64,000 bases of DNA, taken from Mycoplasmopsis phocirhinis (lineage in GTDB: Bacteria; Bacillota_I; Bacilli_A; Mycoplasmatales; Metamycoplasmataceae). The stretch spans positions 372,001 to 436,000 of the forward strand of contig NZ_CP034841.1 in NCBI RefSeq assembly GCF_004216495.1, written 5' to 3'. A model generated the notes under the pieces. The model saw only the letters and a list, made by a program, of their open reading frames with translations. It was not told where the DNA came from and made no database searches. The translations under genes were made by a program, and so were the position numbers. Shown here piece after piece: positions 12,627-23,368 of this stretch (position 1 is the first letter of the stretch; the number at the start of each line of letters is the position of its first letter).

Positions 12627-14771
12627 CTAAATTAAAATTAGTAATACACCAGCTAACATAACGCTCAGTGTAATTGCCAATAAAGTGATATACACATTTC
12701 TTAATTTTCTTTGTTTAACTGTTTTAATATTTAGAGCAATTAAAATTATAAATAAAGTTAAAATTAACGAACCTAGCACTAACATTGAAATACCAAATTC
12801 TTTTTTAACTCCTTGTACTTTAACGCTACGTTCGCTGTTTTGTTTTAAAGCTTCTTGGTAAGCGGCATCGTAGTCTTTAAAGTTATTATCATCTATTTTT
12901 TTAGAATCAGCTAATGTTCTTAAAATAGTAAAATTTTTACGCACACCACTAATTTGTTGAATATACTCATCATACCAAGAATTTAAATTACGAGGATTTG
13001 ATTCTGAATTTGATTTTAATATCGAAACATCACGTTCAGTTTTGACAAAAAATTCATCAATAGGTCTAATAGTGTATGTTGTTTGGTTATTTAATTTTTC
13101 TTTATAAGTTGTGTTTAATAAATTGATATTTTCGGTAATAATATCTTTATTTAATCTAAATACATCGATTTTATATCTTTGAACAAAAGTTTCATAAGCA
13201 TTAGGAATTGTTGTTCACGCATTTGAATTGTTTAATTTACTTTGAAACACATAAGAAATAAACATTGCTTTTGCTTGTCTGGCAACTTTACTAAATGCTT
13301 TATTATCATTGATGTTGCTAATTCTTTTTCTTCAGTTGTCTATATTTTTTTCTTGTTCTTGAACAAAAAGATCTGAATATACTAATTTAACAAATAAATC
13401 AACTACTGAAAAGAAACTATTAGCTAAAATTGGGTCATTTAATTTTTTGAAATCAATTTTGTCATCTAGACCTAATGATTCATAGAATTTTAAAACTGTG
13501 TTTTTAATTGATTCTACAGTTGTGTAGCGAATTTTTTGTAAAATTGGATCTCTATTTGCTTCAAAATTAAACGCAACCGGATAAACCCGTTTTAAATTAG
13601 GTTTTTCCTTTTCATAAACACTAACTCTTGCTTCTTTATCTTTAATTTCAACTACCTCATATTCAAAACGAGTATTTATTGGGTTATTGAAGAAAAATAC
13701 ATCTTTAGAATTAGTAGTGATCAAAGCACTTAATTCGCTTAACGATTTAGTTGCGTGCTCACTTCGTACATAAGGAGCTAAACTCGGTATAGCTTCAGCT
13801 ACACTATCAGGTGGAATAGGATTAGCTGGTGCTGGTTGACCTTGATTTGGTACCAATGGTGGAATATTTGGTGGTGAAGTTTGTTGTTGCTGTTGTTGAG
13901 GATCTTCGGGCTGGAATTGTTGGTTTTGAGTTAAGTCAAAATCTATAAAACGTGGCTTGATTTTCGCGATTATATAATCTTTTCAAGAATTATAACCTTT
14001 AGGGGTTGTGACACTAAAACCATTGATAGTTTCAGTGTCATTAGTAATTTTTTCTTGTTTTAATTCAATATCTTTATCTAAAAGTAAAACATCCGAATCG
14101 TTAAAAGAAATATCAAAAGCACTCTTTAACAATTCAACAGCATATTGGCGAATTGTTTTTTCAAAATTATCACGGTTAATGAAATTTTTTTCTTGTGAAG
14201 TTTCTACTTTAATATCGTTTTGTGGATTAGAAACAACTCTGTTATATTTAGTGTTTTCAGCTTGGTCGTTAGCACCAAAAATTACATTACTATAAATTTT
14301 ATCGTTATATTGAACACTACCACGTTCATATAGTCTTAATTTTGATACTACATTAGGAAATGTTATATAAAATCCATAATTTTCGGGATTATTTTTTAAA
14401 TCTTCTTTATTTGCTTCAAAAAAGTCTAATAAAGCATATAAATAAATTTGTTTTGAAAGCGATTTACGATATTCAATTTGATCATCGTTTTTTAGTTTTT
14501 CAATTTCATTTTTAAGTGCACTAATAACAACTTCAGGTAATTCAGTTAAGGCTTGTTTTATTCTTTTTTCACTAAAATCTTCAAAGGTTGAAAAAGATGG
14601 ATCGTAATCTTTAGGTTGCTCAACAGTGCTTTTATCAATTTCGTTAGAATCATCTGGTGAATTTGGTTGTTCGCTATCAGTGCCGTTTTCACCCATACTA
14701 ATAACAGTTAAAGGTAGCGAAAGCGAAACAATAGAACCTAATGAATAAATTAAACGTTTTTTTCTACTCAT
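12627..14771 (-). CDS. F1-like X0 cluster membrane protein with three TM segments
   Basis: Protein of 714 residues with one hydrophobic segment at the N-terminus (LIYSLGSIVSLSLPLTVIS) and two at the C-terminus (GISMLVLGSLILTLFIILIAL and ITLLAITLSVMLAGVLLILI). A long extracytoplasmic or soluble body with a Gln/Pro-rich stretch lies between. This is the three-TM protein known to occur in the type 2/3 F1-like clusters and has no match to F0 subunits. I prefer the ATG at 14771 over one at 14792 because AAGGAG sits six bases before it. It overlaps the epsilon-like stop by eight bases. It is a candidate surface-facing part of the X0 sector, which is an inference. Confidence 0.82.
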
Positions 14772-15237
14772 TATACACTCCTTCGTATTCAACTAAAGAA
14801 AACTCTAATAGCATTTTAATTTCAAATTGCCTACGTTTTAATTCGTTAAGTTTAGCAACTTCATCTAGTTTTATACCAATGTTTTGGCTGGCAATCAAAT
14901 AATTAATTTGCGAAGATATTGTTTTTAATTCGTTTTTAAAAGTTGATTTTTTAAAGTTATTTTTATCACTTAACATTAATTTAATGTTCGAAAAGGTATT
15001 GATTAAAATATGATTATTTTCCACAACAATATTTGCATTATCAACAAAAGTGTATAGAACAATATTATTTTTTGTTTTTATTTTAATTAGAGTTTGTTCA
15101 TAACTAGCTATAGATTCATTTTTAACAATTTTTCAATCATTAAATTCATTAACATTTAAAAATAGTGTGGCGTTTTTAAAATTTAATGAGGCGTTAGAAA
15201 GCGAATTAATTTGAATATCAAAAATGTTTTTATTCAT
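14764..15237 (-). CDS. F1-like X0 ATPase, epsilon-like subunit
   Basis: 157-residue protein. The first 85 residues look beta-rich (short alternating hydrophobic strands such as NIVLYTFVDNANIVVENNHILINTF). The last 70 are helical and charged, which is the two-part build of F1 epsilon. Sequence identity to true epsilon is very low, so the assignment leans on size, predicted fold and position in the cluster. ATG at 15237 has GAGGAGCAG before it and lies within the last bases of the gamma-like gene. One TGA (Trp, NDWK) is present. Confidence 0.72.
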
Positions 15238-16129
15238 TATCTGCTCCTCTTTTTTTTCTAAAAAACATTACAATATCTTCTATTTCTTTTTCGCGTTTAA
15301 ATTTAATTATTTTTTTATTCAATTTCAAAATATCTTCGTCTAGTTGTTTAATAATTTGGTTTGTACTAATCAAATTGTTTTTAGCATTATAAAAATATGA
15401 TTCAATAATTAAGGAGTGAATGGCATTTGATAAAAATATGTTTATTTCACTGTCAATAAATTGTTCTAAATTAGGATAAATTTCGTATTTTTTAACAGGC
15501 TTTAAAATTGGTTGTTTGATTTCATTCGATAATTGGTCAACATCAAAATTTTCTAAAGGTAAAATTGTAAAAGCGTTTTTGAAATTTTTATTTGTGTTAA
15601 TAACAAAACGAACACTATCATAAGCTTCATCTACATATAAATATTTAATTAAAAAAGTTAGTTCTTTAGCAATATTCACATTTTTGTGGTTTTGTTTAAA
15701 TGATTTAATTAAATTTAACTTATTAGATTTAATAAATTCAATAGCTCTATCACCAATGGCTATAAAATCGGCTTGTGTTTTTTTAATATTTTCTAAAATC
15801 ATTTTTTCATAACGAGAATATGAGTCAGTTGAGTGTTTTTGCTCTTCGGTTAAATAAACTCATAATTCACGTTTTTTGCCAAAAAATTTAAAAATTTTAT
15901 TAATGAAAGTGTTGGTTAAAGATTTATTTTGAATAAAGTCATTGCGGATGTTATAACTTTGGCGCAAGTTGGTAATTAAACTTTTATTAGCCAAAGCATT
16001 ATCAACATAAAATTTTAGCTTTTTGTTTAATTTCATAATATCAATTAACAAAATATTTTTGTCGTTATTAACTCTAGTGTAAATATTTTCTAAGCTCGAT
16101 TTTTTTTGTTCAATTTTTTTGAAGTGCAT
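15230..16129 (-). CDS. F1-like X0 ATPase, gamma-like subunit
   Basis: 299 residues, the right size for F1 gamma. Long helical N- and C-terminal stretches (the last 70 residues have coiled-coil character ending ...EKEIEDIVMFF) flank a central alpha/beta part including ADFIAIGDRAIEF. That layout matches the rotor shaft. A TGA near residue 90 (RELWVYLTEEQK) is Trp and joins two apparent frames. The stop overlaps the epsilon-like start by eight bases; the ATG at 16129 lies three bases after the upstream gene's stop. Assignment is from architecture and order. Confidence 0.75.
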
Positions 16130-16131
16130 AC

Positions 16132-16659
16132 TTATTCCTTAATTGTCGCTAACATTTCTTTGCCAAAAGATAATTTTAGTTTTTTCGACTGCGTTGAGCG
16201 ATATAAAATAGCATAAGGAATAACTTCAACAAAATTTCCTTCGTCAATTAATTTATCTATTTCTTGATTTAATTTAACTAAATATCTTGAAAGAGTTAAT
16301 TCTGAATCGTGTGAAAGAATAACTGCGTCATTAGTTGAACTTTCACCTTGAGCAATAACAGGTGATAAAATATTTGAACTATATTTAGTTATTCTTTCAA
16401 AGCTAATTACAAATTTATTAAAAACAATATCATATTTTTTATTTTGAGCTAAATTAACACGTTGTTGAATTGTTTTAAAACTTTGTGCTTCAAAACCATC
16501 TCCAAACGAAAGCAACACTGAAGCGTGCAATTGAGTAAAAGAAACAAAATTTTTGCTTTCTCTTTTTTGTTCATATTCAGCATACAAATCAAATAACATT
16601 AATTCAGTTTGTAATTTAAAACTATTAAGTTCTTTTTTAGAAATTTTAGTGTTTTTCAT
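16132..16659 (-). CDS. F1-like X0 cluster soluble protein (175 aa)
   Basis: Predicted cytoplasmic, mostly helical protein with no hydrophobic segment and no recognisable domain. It fills the place of the one non-membrane, non-F1 member of the seven-gene type 2/3 clusters. GAGGT precedes the ATG at 16659, which overlaps the end of the 12-TM gene by 14 bases, implying translational coupling. Its role is unknown; a stator or linker is possible but nothing in the sequence proves that. Confidence 0.78.
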   Translation of the reverse strand: MKNTKISKKELNSFKLQTELMLFDLYAEYEQKRESKNFVSFTQLHASVLLSFGDGFEAQSFKTIQQRVNLAQNKKYDIVFNKFVISFERITKYSSNILSPVIAQGESSTNDAVILSHDSELTLSRYLVKLNQEIDKLIDEGNFVEVIPYAILYRSTQSKKLKLSFGKEMLATIKE

Positions 16660-18124
16660 GTTTTACCTCGTTTTTAAAAATATTTTTAGTGTTGTTAATT
16701 TTAAAAATCACAATTCAAAATTGAGTAATTGTACCTATTAGAAAAGCAATTGAAAGACTTGCTTGAACAATTGAAAAAATTTGGGGAACTGATAAAGTTA
16801 AATTAATAAAGTTTAATTCATTATTTCCTTTTGAAATAAAAAGTTGAGAAAAACTAAAAATATTTAACACAATAATATTGATAATAGCTAATAAATTAAT
16901 AAAAATAATGCTTGTTTTAGTAATTGAATAATTTCTATAGATAAATACGCCTAAAATAATTAATGATGAAATTATTGAGCTAAATAACACTATAAGATCA
17001 ATTTTAGGTTCGTTAGAATTTAAAGTAAAAATGCTAAATGCTATTCAAAGAATTGAATTAAATGAAGCAAAAATTGCTGTATTCATCAAAAGACTTTTAA
17101 TTCTAATTTTTGGAATTGTGTTTATTAAAATATAAAACACAAACAATAAAATTGGTACTAAAATAAATGCTAATGAAGCGTAGTTAGCTGTGTTTGTTTG
17201 CTCCACTAAAAAGCTTGTGTTTGGTTTAACCAATGTCATTATTTTGATACTTCATAGCAATATAGCAAATAAAATAACTAAATTAAATATTAATTTTTGC
17301 TTTAAATATTGTTTTGAATATTGTTTTGTGATTAATATATTTATTTTGTCGTAAAAAGCAAAAAAGACAATAAGCGAAAATGCTACAAACAATACAATAA
17401 TGATAACTAAATTGGCTGATTTTTTAACTTCAAATAAATCTTTAAATCAAATAGCGAATTTGTTGTTTTGCAATAATAAAGGACCACTTGAATTTCAAAT
17501 AAACAAAATCGCAATGGTTGTAATTAATAAAACGAATTTAAATACTTGTGTAATAATGAAAATATTCAAATTTCCTGTGTTAATTGGATCACTTTTTCTT
17601 TTTAAGAAAAAGGTGAATATCGCATTACTAAAGTCGCCTAGAAATATCACTGCTAATAATACAGCTGCAACTATAAAAGTATCTTTAATAATTGCTGAAT
17701 GAAATAAAAACATTAATAAAAACGAAGTTAGTGAAATTAAAACATAAACAATAAATCAAGGTCAATAGTACTGAATTTTTTCTTTATTTATCTCAAGATC
17801 GGCAAAAACCTTGGACAGTGGATAAACAAAGATAAAAAGCAATAGAGTCATTCTAATAAAAATAATAGCGTTAATTTCTTTGAATTGATTATTAAAATTA
17901 TTAAGATAAATTGCAAAAGTTTCTTTACTACCGCTAAATTTAGCAATAATTTCGTTACTTAATAATGTTTTTTCGCCAAAAATAAATATTAATAATGTTG
18001 TTATAAATAAAAGCGATAATAACACTCATTGATAAATTTTAGTTGCCAAGTTTCTTTTTTGTTTATTGGACACGGATTCATGATTATCATAAACACGCTT
18101 ATTCTCAATATTAATATCTGTCAT
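16646..18124 (-). CDS. F1-like X0 cluster polytopic membrane protein (about 12 TM)
   Basis: 492 residues, almost entirely hydrophobic segments separated by short loops, with a hydrophilic 25-residue N-terminal tail. It corresponds to the protein with twelve predicted TM helices in the type 2/3 clusters and is the main candidate for the X0 membrane sector. Many TGA codons are Trp, which breaks it into fragments under the standard code. GAAAGGA lies before the ATG at 18124, only 21 bases after the MIP2 stop, so MIB2-MIP2 and the ATPase cluster look cotranscribed. No similarity to F0 a or c subunits is visible. Confidence 0.82.
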
Positions 18125-18145
18125 ACTAAGAATCCTTTCTATGAA

Positions 18146-20764
18146 TTATTCACTTGTTTTTGAATTCAATAATTCTTGAGTTTTAAATTTAAATTCTTCG
18201 GGAACATCATCTTTAGAAACACCATTAGGGAATAATTGAGTTTTAAAACCACTTTGATCTTTATATTTTTTTTCTAATGCTTGACGATATGAAGTTTTTT
18301 GGTTTTTACCACCGCCATAAATTAAGTCATATTGCTCAAGATTATATTGACCGTATGCTCCTTTATAATCTCAGCCTTCTGATCTAAATGCGGCCACAAA
18401 ATCAGTACGAGCATCTTTAATAATAGTGCTATGAACCCCTACTAACCTGTTATCTTGATTTCTCACACTTGAGCCAGATGAACCACCAATTGGCACAAAA
18501 TGTCTTAACATATATTGAAGCCCAGAGTTAAAGTATTTTTTTGATTCGTATTGATCGTCCAAAGTTGTATAAATACTGTTGCCACGAATTGGACTAACAA
18601 TAAAGCCATCATTTAAACCGGGTTTATCAATAAATGAACGATAGCCGATTTGGTATGATAAATAATTACCTCTATCTAATTTTTCTTGTGGAGTACTTTG
18701 TTGGCTTCCTTCTTGACCCGTAGCGTTGTAATAAAACTGATAATCTGAATTTATTCATAAACTTTCATATGCTGACCTTACTCTATATTGATCATCATCA
18801 GTATATTTATCTAAAAAGAAGTCTTCAGTTCCTTTTGGATAACCCAAAGCAAATAATTGATCGGTTTGTTTAGGTTTTTGATCCTTTTTAATAACTAAAT
18901 CAAAATCAATTTTGTTATAGTCTTTTAAATATGAATTTGCTAAAAATTTAACTTTTTTGCTTTCGTCTAAATCGGCATAATTATTAGTCATCGCACGAGC
19001 TAATTTTTGGGCTAATGTTTGTGTGCCTAAATCTTTTTTAAATTCTTCTGTTAAATCATTATTGTTGTTGCTTAAACCGAATTTATCATTTTCATTTGTA
19101 ACTAATTTAGCAAAATCAACTTCTACAACAGCAAAATCAATCATTTCTTCAACACCAGCATACTCAACTTTACCTTTTTCATCTAAATATTCACTTGGCG
19201 AAGTAGTTAAATAATCTGTTGCATCATAAATTCTTGTAACAGCATTTTTAACTTTATCTCCGTTAAAAAAGAAAGTGTCAAAGTGAGGGTCTAAACCAGT
19301 AATTTTTAATTTTGTGTTTAAACCAACTTCTGGATTTGATTTAAGAATTGTCAATGCAAAACCATTAAACCCTTGACGTTGAAAAATTCTAGCTACGTGT
19401 GAATTAGTCCCGAAATATCATTTAGTTGGATAGGTTTGATTATCAGTTTTTTCATAATCTAAAATCCACATTGTACCTGAAGAACTACGAGATTTTCTAC
19501 CAGTTGCTATTTCTTTTTTATAATTTTCTATTTCGTCTTGCCAACCTTTAATCACTTGATCAAAAGTTAACTTTTTAATTTCATTTTCAATTTTAGCATT
19601 AATTTCGTCTTTTTGTTTTTGGTATCGATTTTTAATGCCTTCTTTATCACGATCGGCAGTAGTTGGGTGTTGTAATTCTGCTTGCAAATCAAATTCAAGA
19701 ATTTCAATATTTTGTTTTTCAATATCTACTAGTGCTTGGATATATTCAGCTAGTCTAACAGTTTGATTCGAATCTCTCCATTCAGTCATTTTTTTAATTT
19801 TTTCTTTTAATTCAGCTATTTCAGAAGCATAATCTTCAGCATAAGAAAAACTAGCAGATACAGTTTGATAAGCTATATCTCTATATTTTTCGTTTGGTAA
19901 TAATCGTGCTAAACCAATAGATTTAAAAATATCTCTATCGCCTAAAAAATCGGTTTTAGAATATTTTGTCGGTACTGAACCTGAATGAATAGATAAACCA
20001 CCTAAATTACCTTCAGGTGTAATAACAGGTAAAGTAAAACCTTTATAAACACCATCTTCATAAGTAGGAATTTTTGCTTGTTGTGCTAAATCGTTAAATT
20101 TACGAGCACCTTCTTTTGTGTAATTTAAACTACTTCTAACTTCGTTTTCAGTGGCATTAAAATATTGTTGTTTTAATTCTTTTAAATATTCCTCGTTATC
20201 TAAATTATAACGTTCTAATTGATTTGAATCAATATATGTATTTGTTACTGAATTAACACGTGAATCAAAAGGAATTGTCCCAGTACTATCAGCTCCAAAA
20301 GGTGTTGTTTTAAAACCGCTTAAATCATAACTTTTAACTTTTGTTTCTGTGTTATCTTTTTTTGAAATTTGAATACTAAATCTAGCTAAACCGGTTGTAT
20401 TCGCATTTGGCTCTGTATTTACAGCAAGTAAATTAAAATTAAAACTTTTGTCTAAATTATTTTTAAATTTTAAATGCACTAAAGCATTTGAATTATCACG
20501 CAAAGACAAAGCATCAATATCGGCCATATTTTGATTAGCACCAACACCAAATTTAACACTAAACACTTCATCAAAATTTAGGGCTAATAAATTATCCAAA
20601 CTGACATCACTTAAATCTTTTTGAATTTGTGTTTTATCTGCGGATTCTTGTTTTTGTTTTTGCTCTTGTTTTTGCTGCTCATTGTTACATGCGGCTGCCA
20701 CTAAAGGTAAAGTAGTTAAAACACCCGAAAGTGAAAGAATTAAATATTTTTTGATTTTTTTCAT
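18146..20764 (-). CDS. mip: Mycoplasma immunoglobulin protease MIP, copy 2
   Basis: 872-residue lipoprotein serine protease homologous to MIP1 along its whole length but clearly diverged, so the duplication is not recent. The lipobox ends in Cys26 (LVAAAC). Catalytic residues are His456 in GTNSHVA, Asp543 in IDFAVVEVD and Ser763 in GGSSGSS. A strongly charged helical region (residues about 310-430) precedes the protease domain. It starts 12 bases after the MIB2 stop with GAAAGGTAATT as its ribosome site. The reading frame is intact even though its MIB2 partner carries a nonsense codon, so it may work with MIB1 or be expressed independently. Confidence 0.92.
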
Positions 20765-20776
20765 AATTACCTTTCA

Positions 20777-23134
20777 TTATTGGAATTCAAACCCACTATC
20801 AATTTCAACTTCAAAACCGGCGCTTTGTAATCTATTTTTTAAATCTTCGTTATTCGCTAATTGAGCTGCTAATTGAATTTTGCCCGGAAAACTACGATTG
20901 TCGTTTTTCACTAATTCTTTATAACGAACTAAATTAGCAATTGCGTTTGAAGTTAAATTTTCACTAATTTTAAAGCCAACAGTTGTTTGACCATTGGTAA
21001 ATTTAATTTTTGGTTTCATCATGCGAAAAGGTTGAGCAAAGTTTTCTAAACCTGGATTTTCTAAATCACTTGCGCCAATTTCAAAGTATTTATTATTATT
21101 ATAGAATGTTGCTCTTCAAATTTTACGAGGAGCATTAGAATCTTTGATTATGTCGCGAAATTCTAAACCTTTTAATGATTTGATTTTTGGAACACGACCA
21201 AAATCTAAACCAGTTGGATAACTATTTCCACCTTCATTGTGATCCGCGTTTAAGCCAGGACCAAAACCTCCTTGGAAAAATGGTTCATTATTACGAGTAT
21301 AATATGCCAATCTTAAACCTAAATTTATACGTTCATATGGATTTGAAGAAGACTCATTATAATCTTGTTCATCAAAAGCAAGTGTATCAAAAGTTATACG
21401 CGAAATTACTGTAACATTATTGCCAAAATCACGACTAACATTGTAATCATTAGTGTTGATTCATTGAGTTTTTCTCAATGCAAGTGGATTAATGCTTCAT
21501 TCATCAAGTAATGAATTTCCTAAAGTAAATAGAGATAATTCCTTAATACTTTTATTTTCTAATTCAATTAATGAACCTGTATTAGTTGCACGAGCACTAA
21601 AATATAATTCTACTTGTAATAAATTATCTGGTAATTCTTTTAGGATATGTTTGAATTTTTGGGCAGTGTCATTTTCACCCATATTTCGGATACGATATGA
21701 AACAACGTTTAAGTTTTGCTCTTTAACTTTTTTAATTAAATCAACTGTTTTTTGATAACCTGCGGTATTGGCAGCGTCAATTTCAAGTACTAAGCCTTCA
21801 TTAATTAAATTTGGATCATTAACTGGGCTTTCTCTTTTCATCTCAATAATTCTGACGCCATCGCCAGCTACAACTAAATTCTTAAATGCTTCGTGAGTGT
21901 ATGTAACATCAGAACTTTTTCAACCAGGATAAGTTCCATTTTTAATATCCTCAGGGCTTCTATTATATGGACTATTAAATCCAAATACTCGACGAGTCGT
22001 ATTATCACGCTGTAATCTTGAAATAGTGCCATTATATTCATCAGGTAAATTGTAACCATGCGATTCTATTTCACCATTTTCATTAAAATATGTATTACGA
22101 GGATCTAAAACATAACCTTGTGCTAAATAATTTTCGGCAGTTGCTGAAAGTTTTGTAAACTTATCAAAGTCTAAATGTTTATATAATCAAACATATCTAT
22201 AATTTTTTGAACCACCAAAATCAAACGTGTCGTATTTTGCTTTTCCTTCTTCGTTTAAAAATTCTTTAACTTTATCAGTATCAAATAAACGTTGTCATTT
22301 ATAAAATTGTTGCTCTCAATATTCTGCATTTTGTCTAATGACATTTTCTATACTTTGAGGTGTTTCCTCCTTAACTTCAAATAAACTTTTAATATTATAT
22401 TTGATCATTTCTCCATTTAAACCAACACCACCACCTTTAGCTTGACTTAATGCAGCATTTCTTAATTCATCAGTAACTTCAACTGAAATAATTTTGCTTG
22501 TTGTGTCATTTTGATAAGGACGAGGATTAGCAATATTATTTTGCACATCGTAGTTATAAACATCACGAGATCTTGATCTTTGTACTTGTGCTTTAACCGG
22601 AACCCCAGCTATTACTATTTTATCGTCATTTTCGGGCTGAAATATTTCTTTATCAACTTTAGTAACCTTTACATCAGGTGTAGATTTAGGTTCAGGTTGT
22701 GGAATAGGTTTAATTTCAGGGATAGGTTCTGGTTTTGGTGGTTCTGGTTGGGGGATGGGTTCTGGTTTAGGTTTTTCGGGTTCAGGAATAGGTACAGGTT
22801 GGGGTTTAGGTTCTGGTTTAGGTGTTTCTATTGGTTCAACTTTTATGATTTCTTCTTTTTTTGGTTCTGGTTTAGGCTGAGGCTTTGGTATTTCTACAGG
22901 TTTTTCTAATTCTTTAATATTTACATCAATTAACGAATTTAACGTATTATTTAAATCTAGATTATCTTTAGGAATGAATTTTTCATTTGCTTTGGCATTT
23001 GTTTGATAATCAAGAGCATCAGCTGGTTTAGAAGACGTAAAATAAGCCGTTGCCGTAATTACAGAAGCAAGTGTAACAGTTTAAAAAAGAGAAAGAGTTA
23101 TTTTTTTAAGCTTTTTATTTTTAAAAAATTTCAT
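20777..23134 (-). pseudogene. mib: Immunoglobulin-binding protein MIB, copy 2, with in-frame TAA
   Basis: The frame from ATG 23134 to the stop at 20777 encodes a MIB homologue of about 785 codons, collinear with MIB1: MKFFKNKK start, hydrophobic segment, SSKPADALDYQTNAKA, a longer Pro/Lys/Glu linker than MIB1 (many PKPEP and PIPEPE units), then the binding region. Codon 18 (23081-23083) is TAA, in the middle of the hydrophobic segment and followed by the same frame (TVTLASVITATAYF), so this is a base substitution and not a frameshift. No ATG occurs in frame until 22546, well past the linker. AGAGGTAAT precedes the ATG, and TATAAT is read at 23161-23156. It may be a pseudogene, a sequencing error or a rarely read-through gene. 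Confidence 0.8.
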
Positions 23135-23191
23135 ATTACCTCTAATGTCATAAGTATTATAATTTTTTATGCTAAAAGTATAATTCAATTC

Positions 23192-23211
23192 AAAAAAAAA
23201 AAAAAAAAAAA
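23192..23211 (-). repeat. Homopolymer T20 (sense to MIB2) upstream of its promoter
   Basis: Twenty A on the + strand, that is T20 in the MIB2 direction, about 30 bases upstream of the MIB2 -10 (TATAAT at 23161-23156) and four bases upstream of a TTGAAT at 23188-23183. Such a run is prone to slippage. It lies in the divergent region between MIB2 and the protease gene at 23369. Confidence 0.85.
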
Positions 23212-23368
23212 CAGTTATAGTAAAAAAGGCATTTTAAGTACTTTTTAAGCGTTTTTTTAATGTTTTTGTTAAAAAATGAAGGTTCAATTTAATTTCTCTA
23301 ATTTATTTATTTTTATTTTAGTTAAATTAAAAACAAAATTTGTTTTTTGCTTTTGCTAAAATAATATT

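Noticed and set aside
9702..18124. Many apparently broken genes, with frames ending at TGA
   Set aside because: TGA codons fall where Trp is expected and frames resume without shift; this is genetic code 4, not decay.
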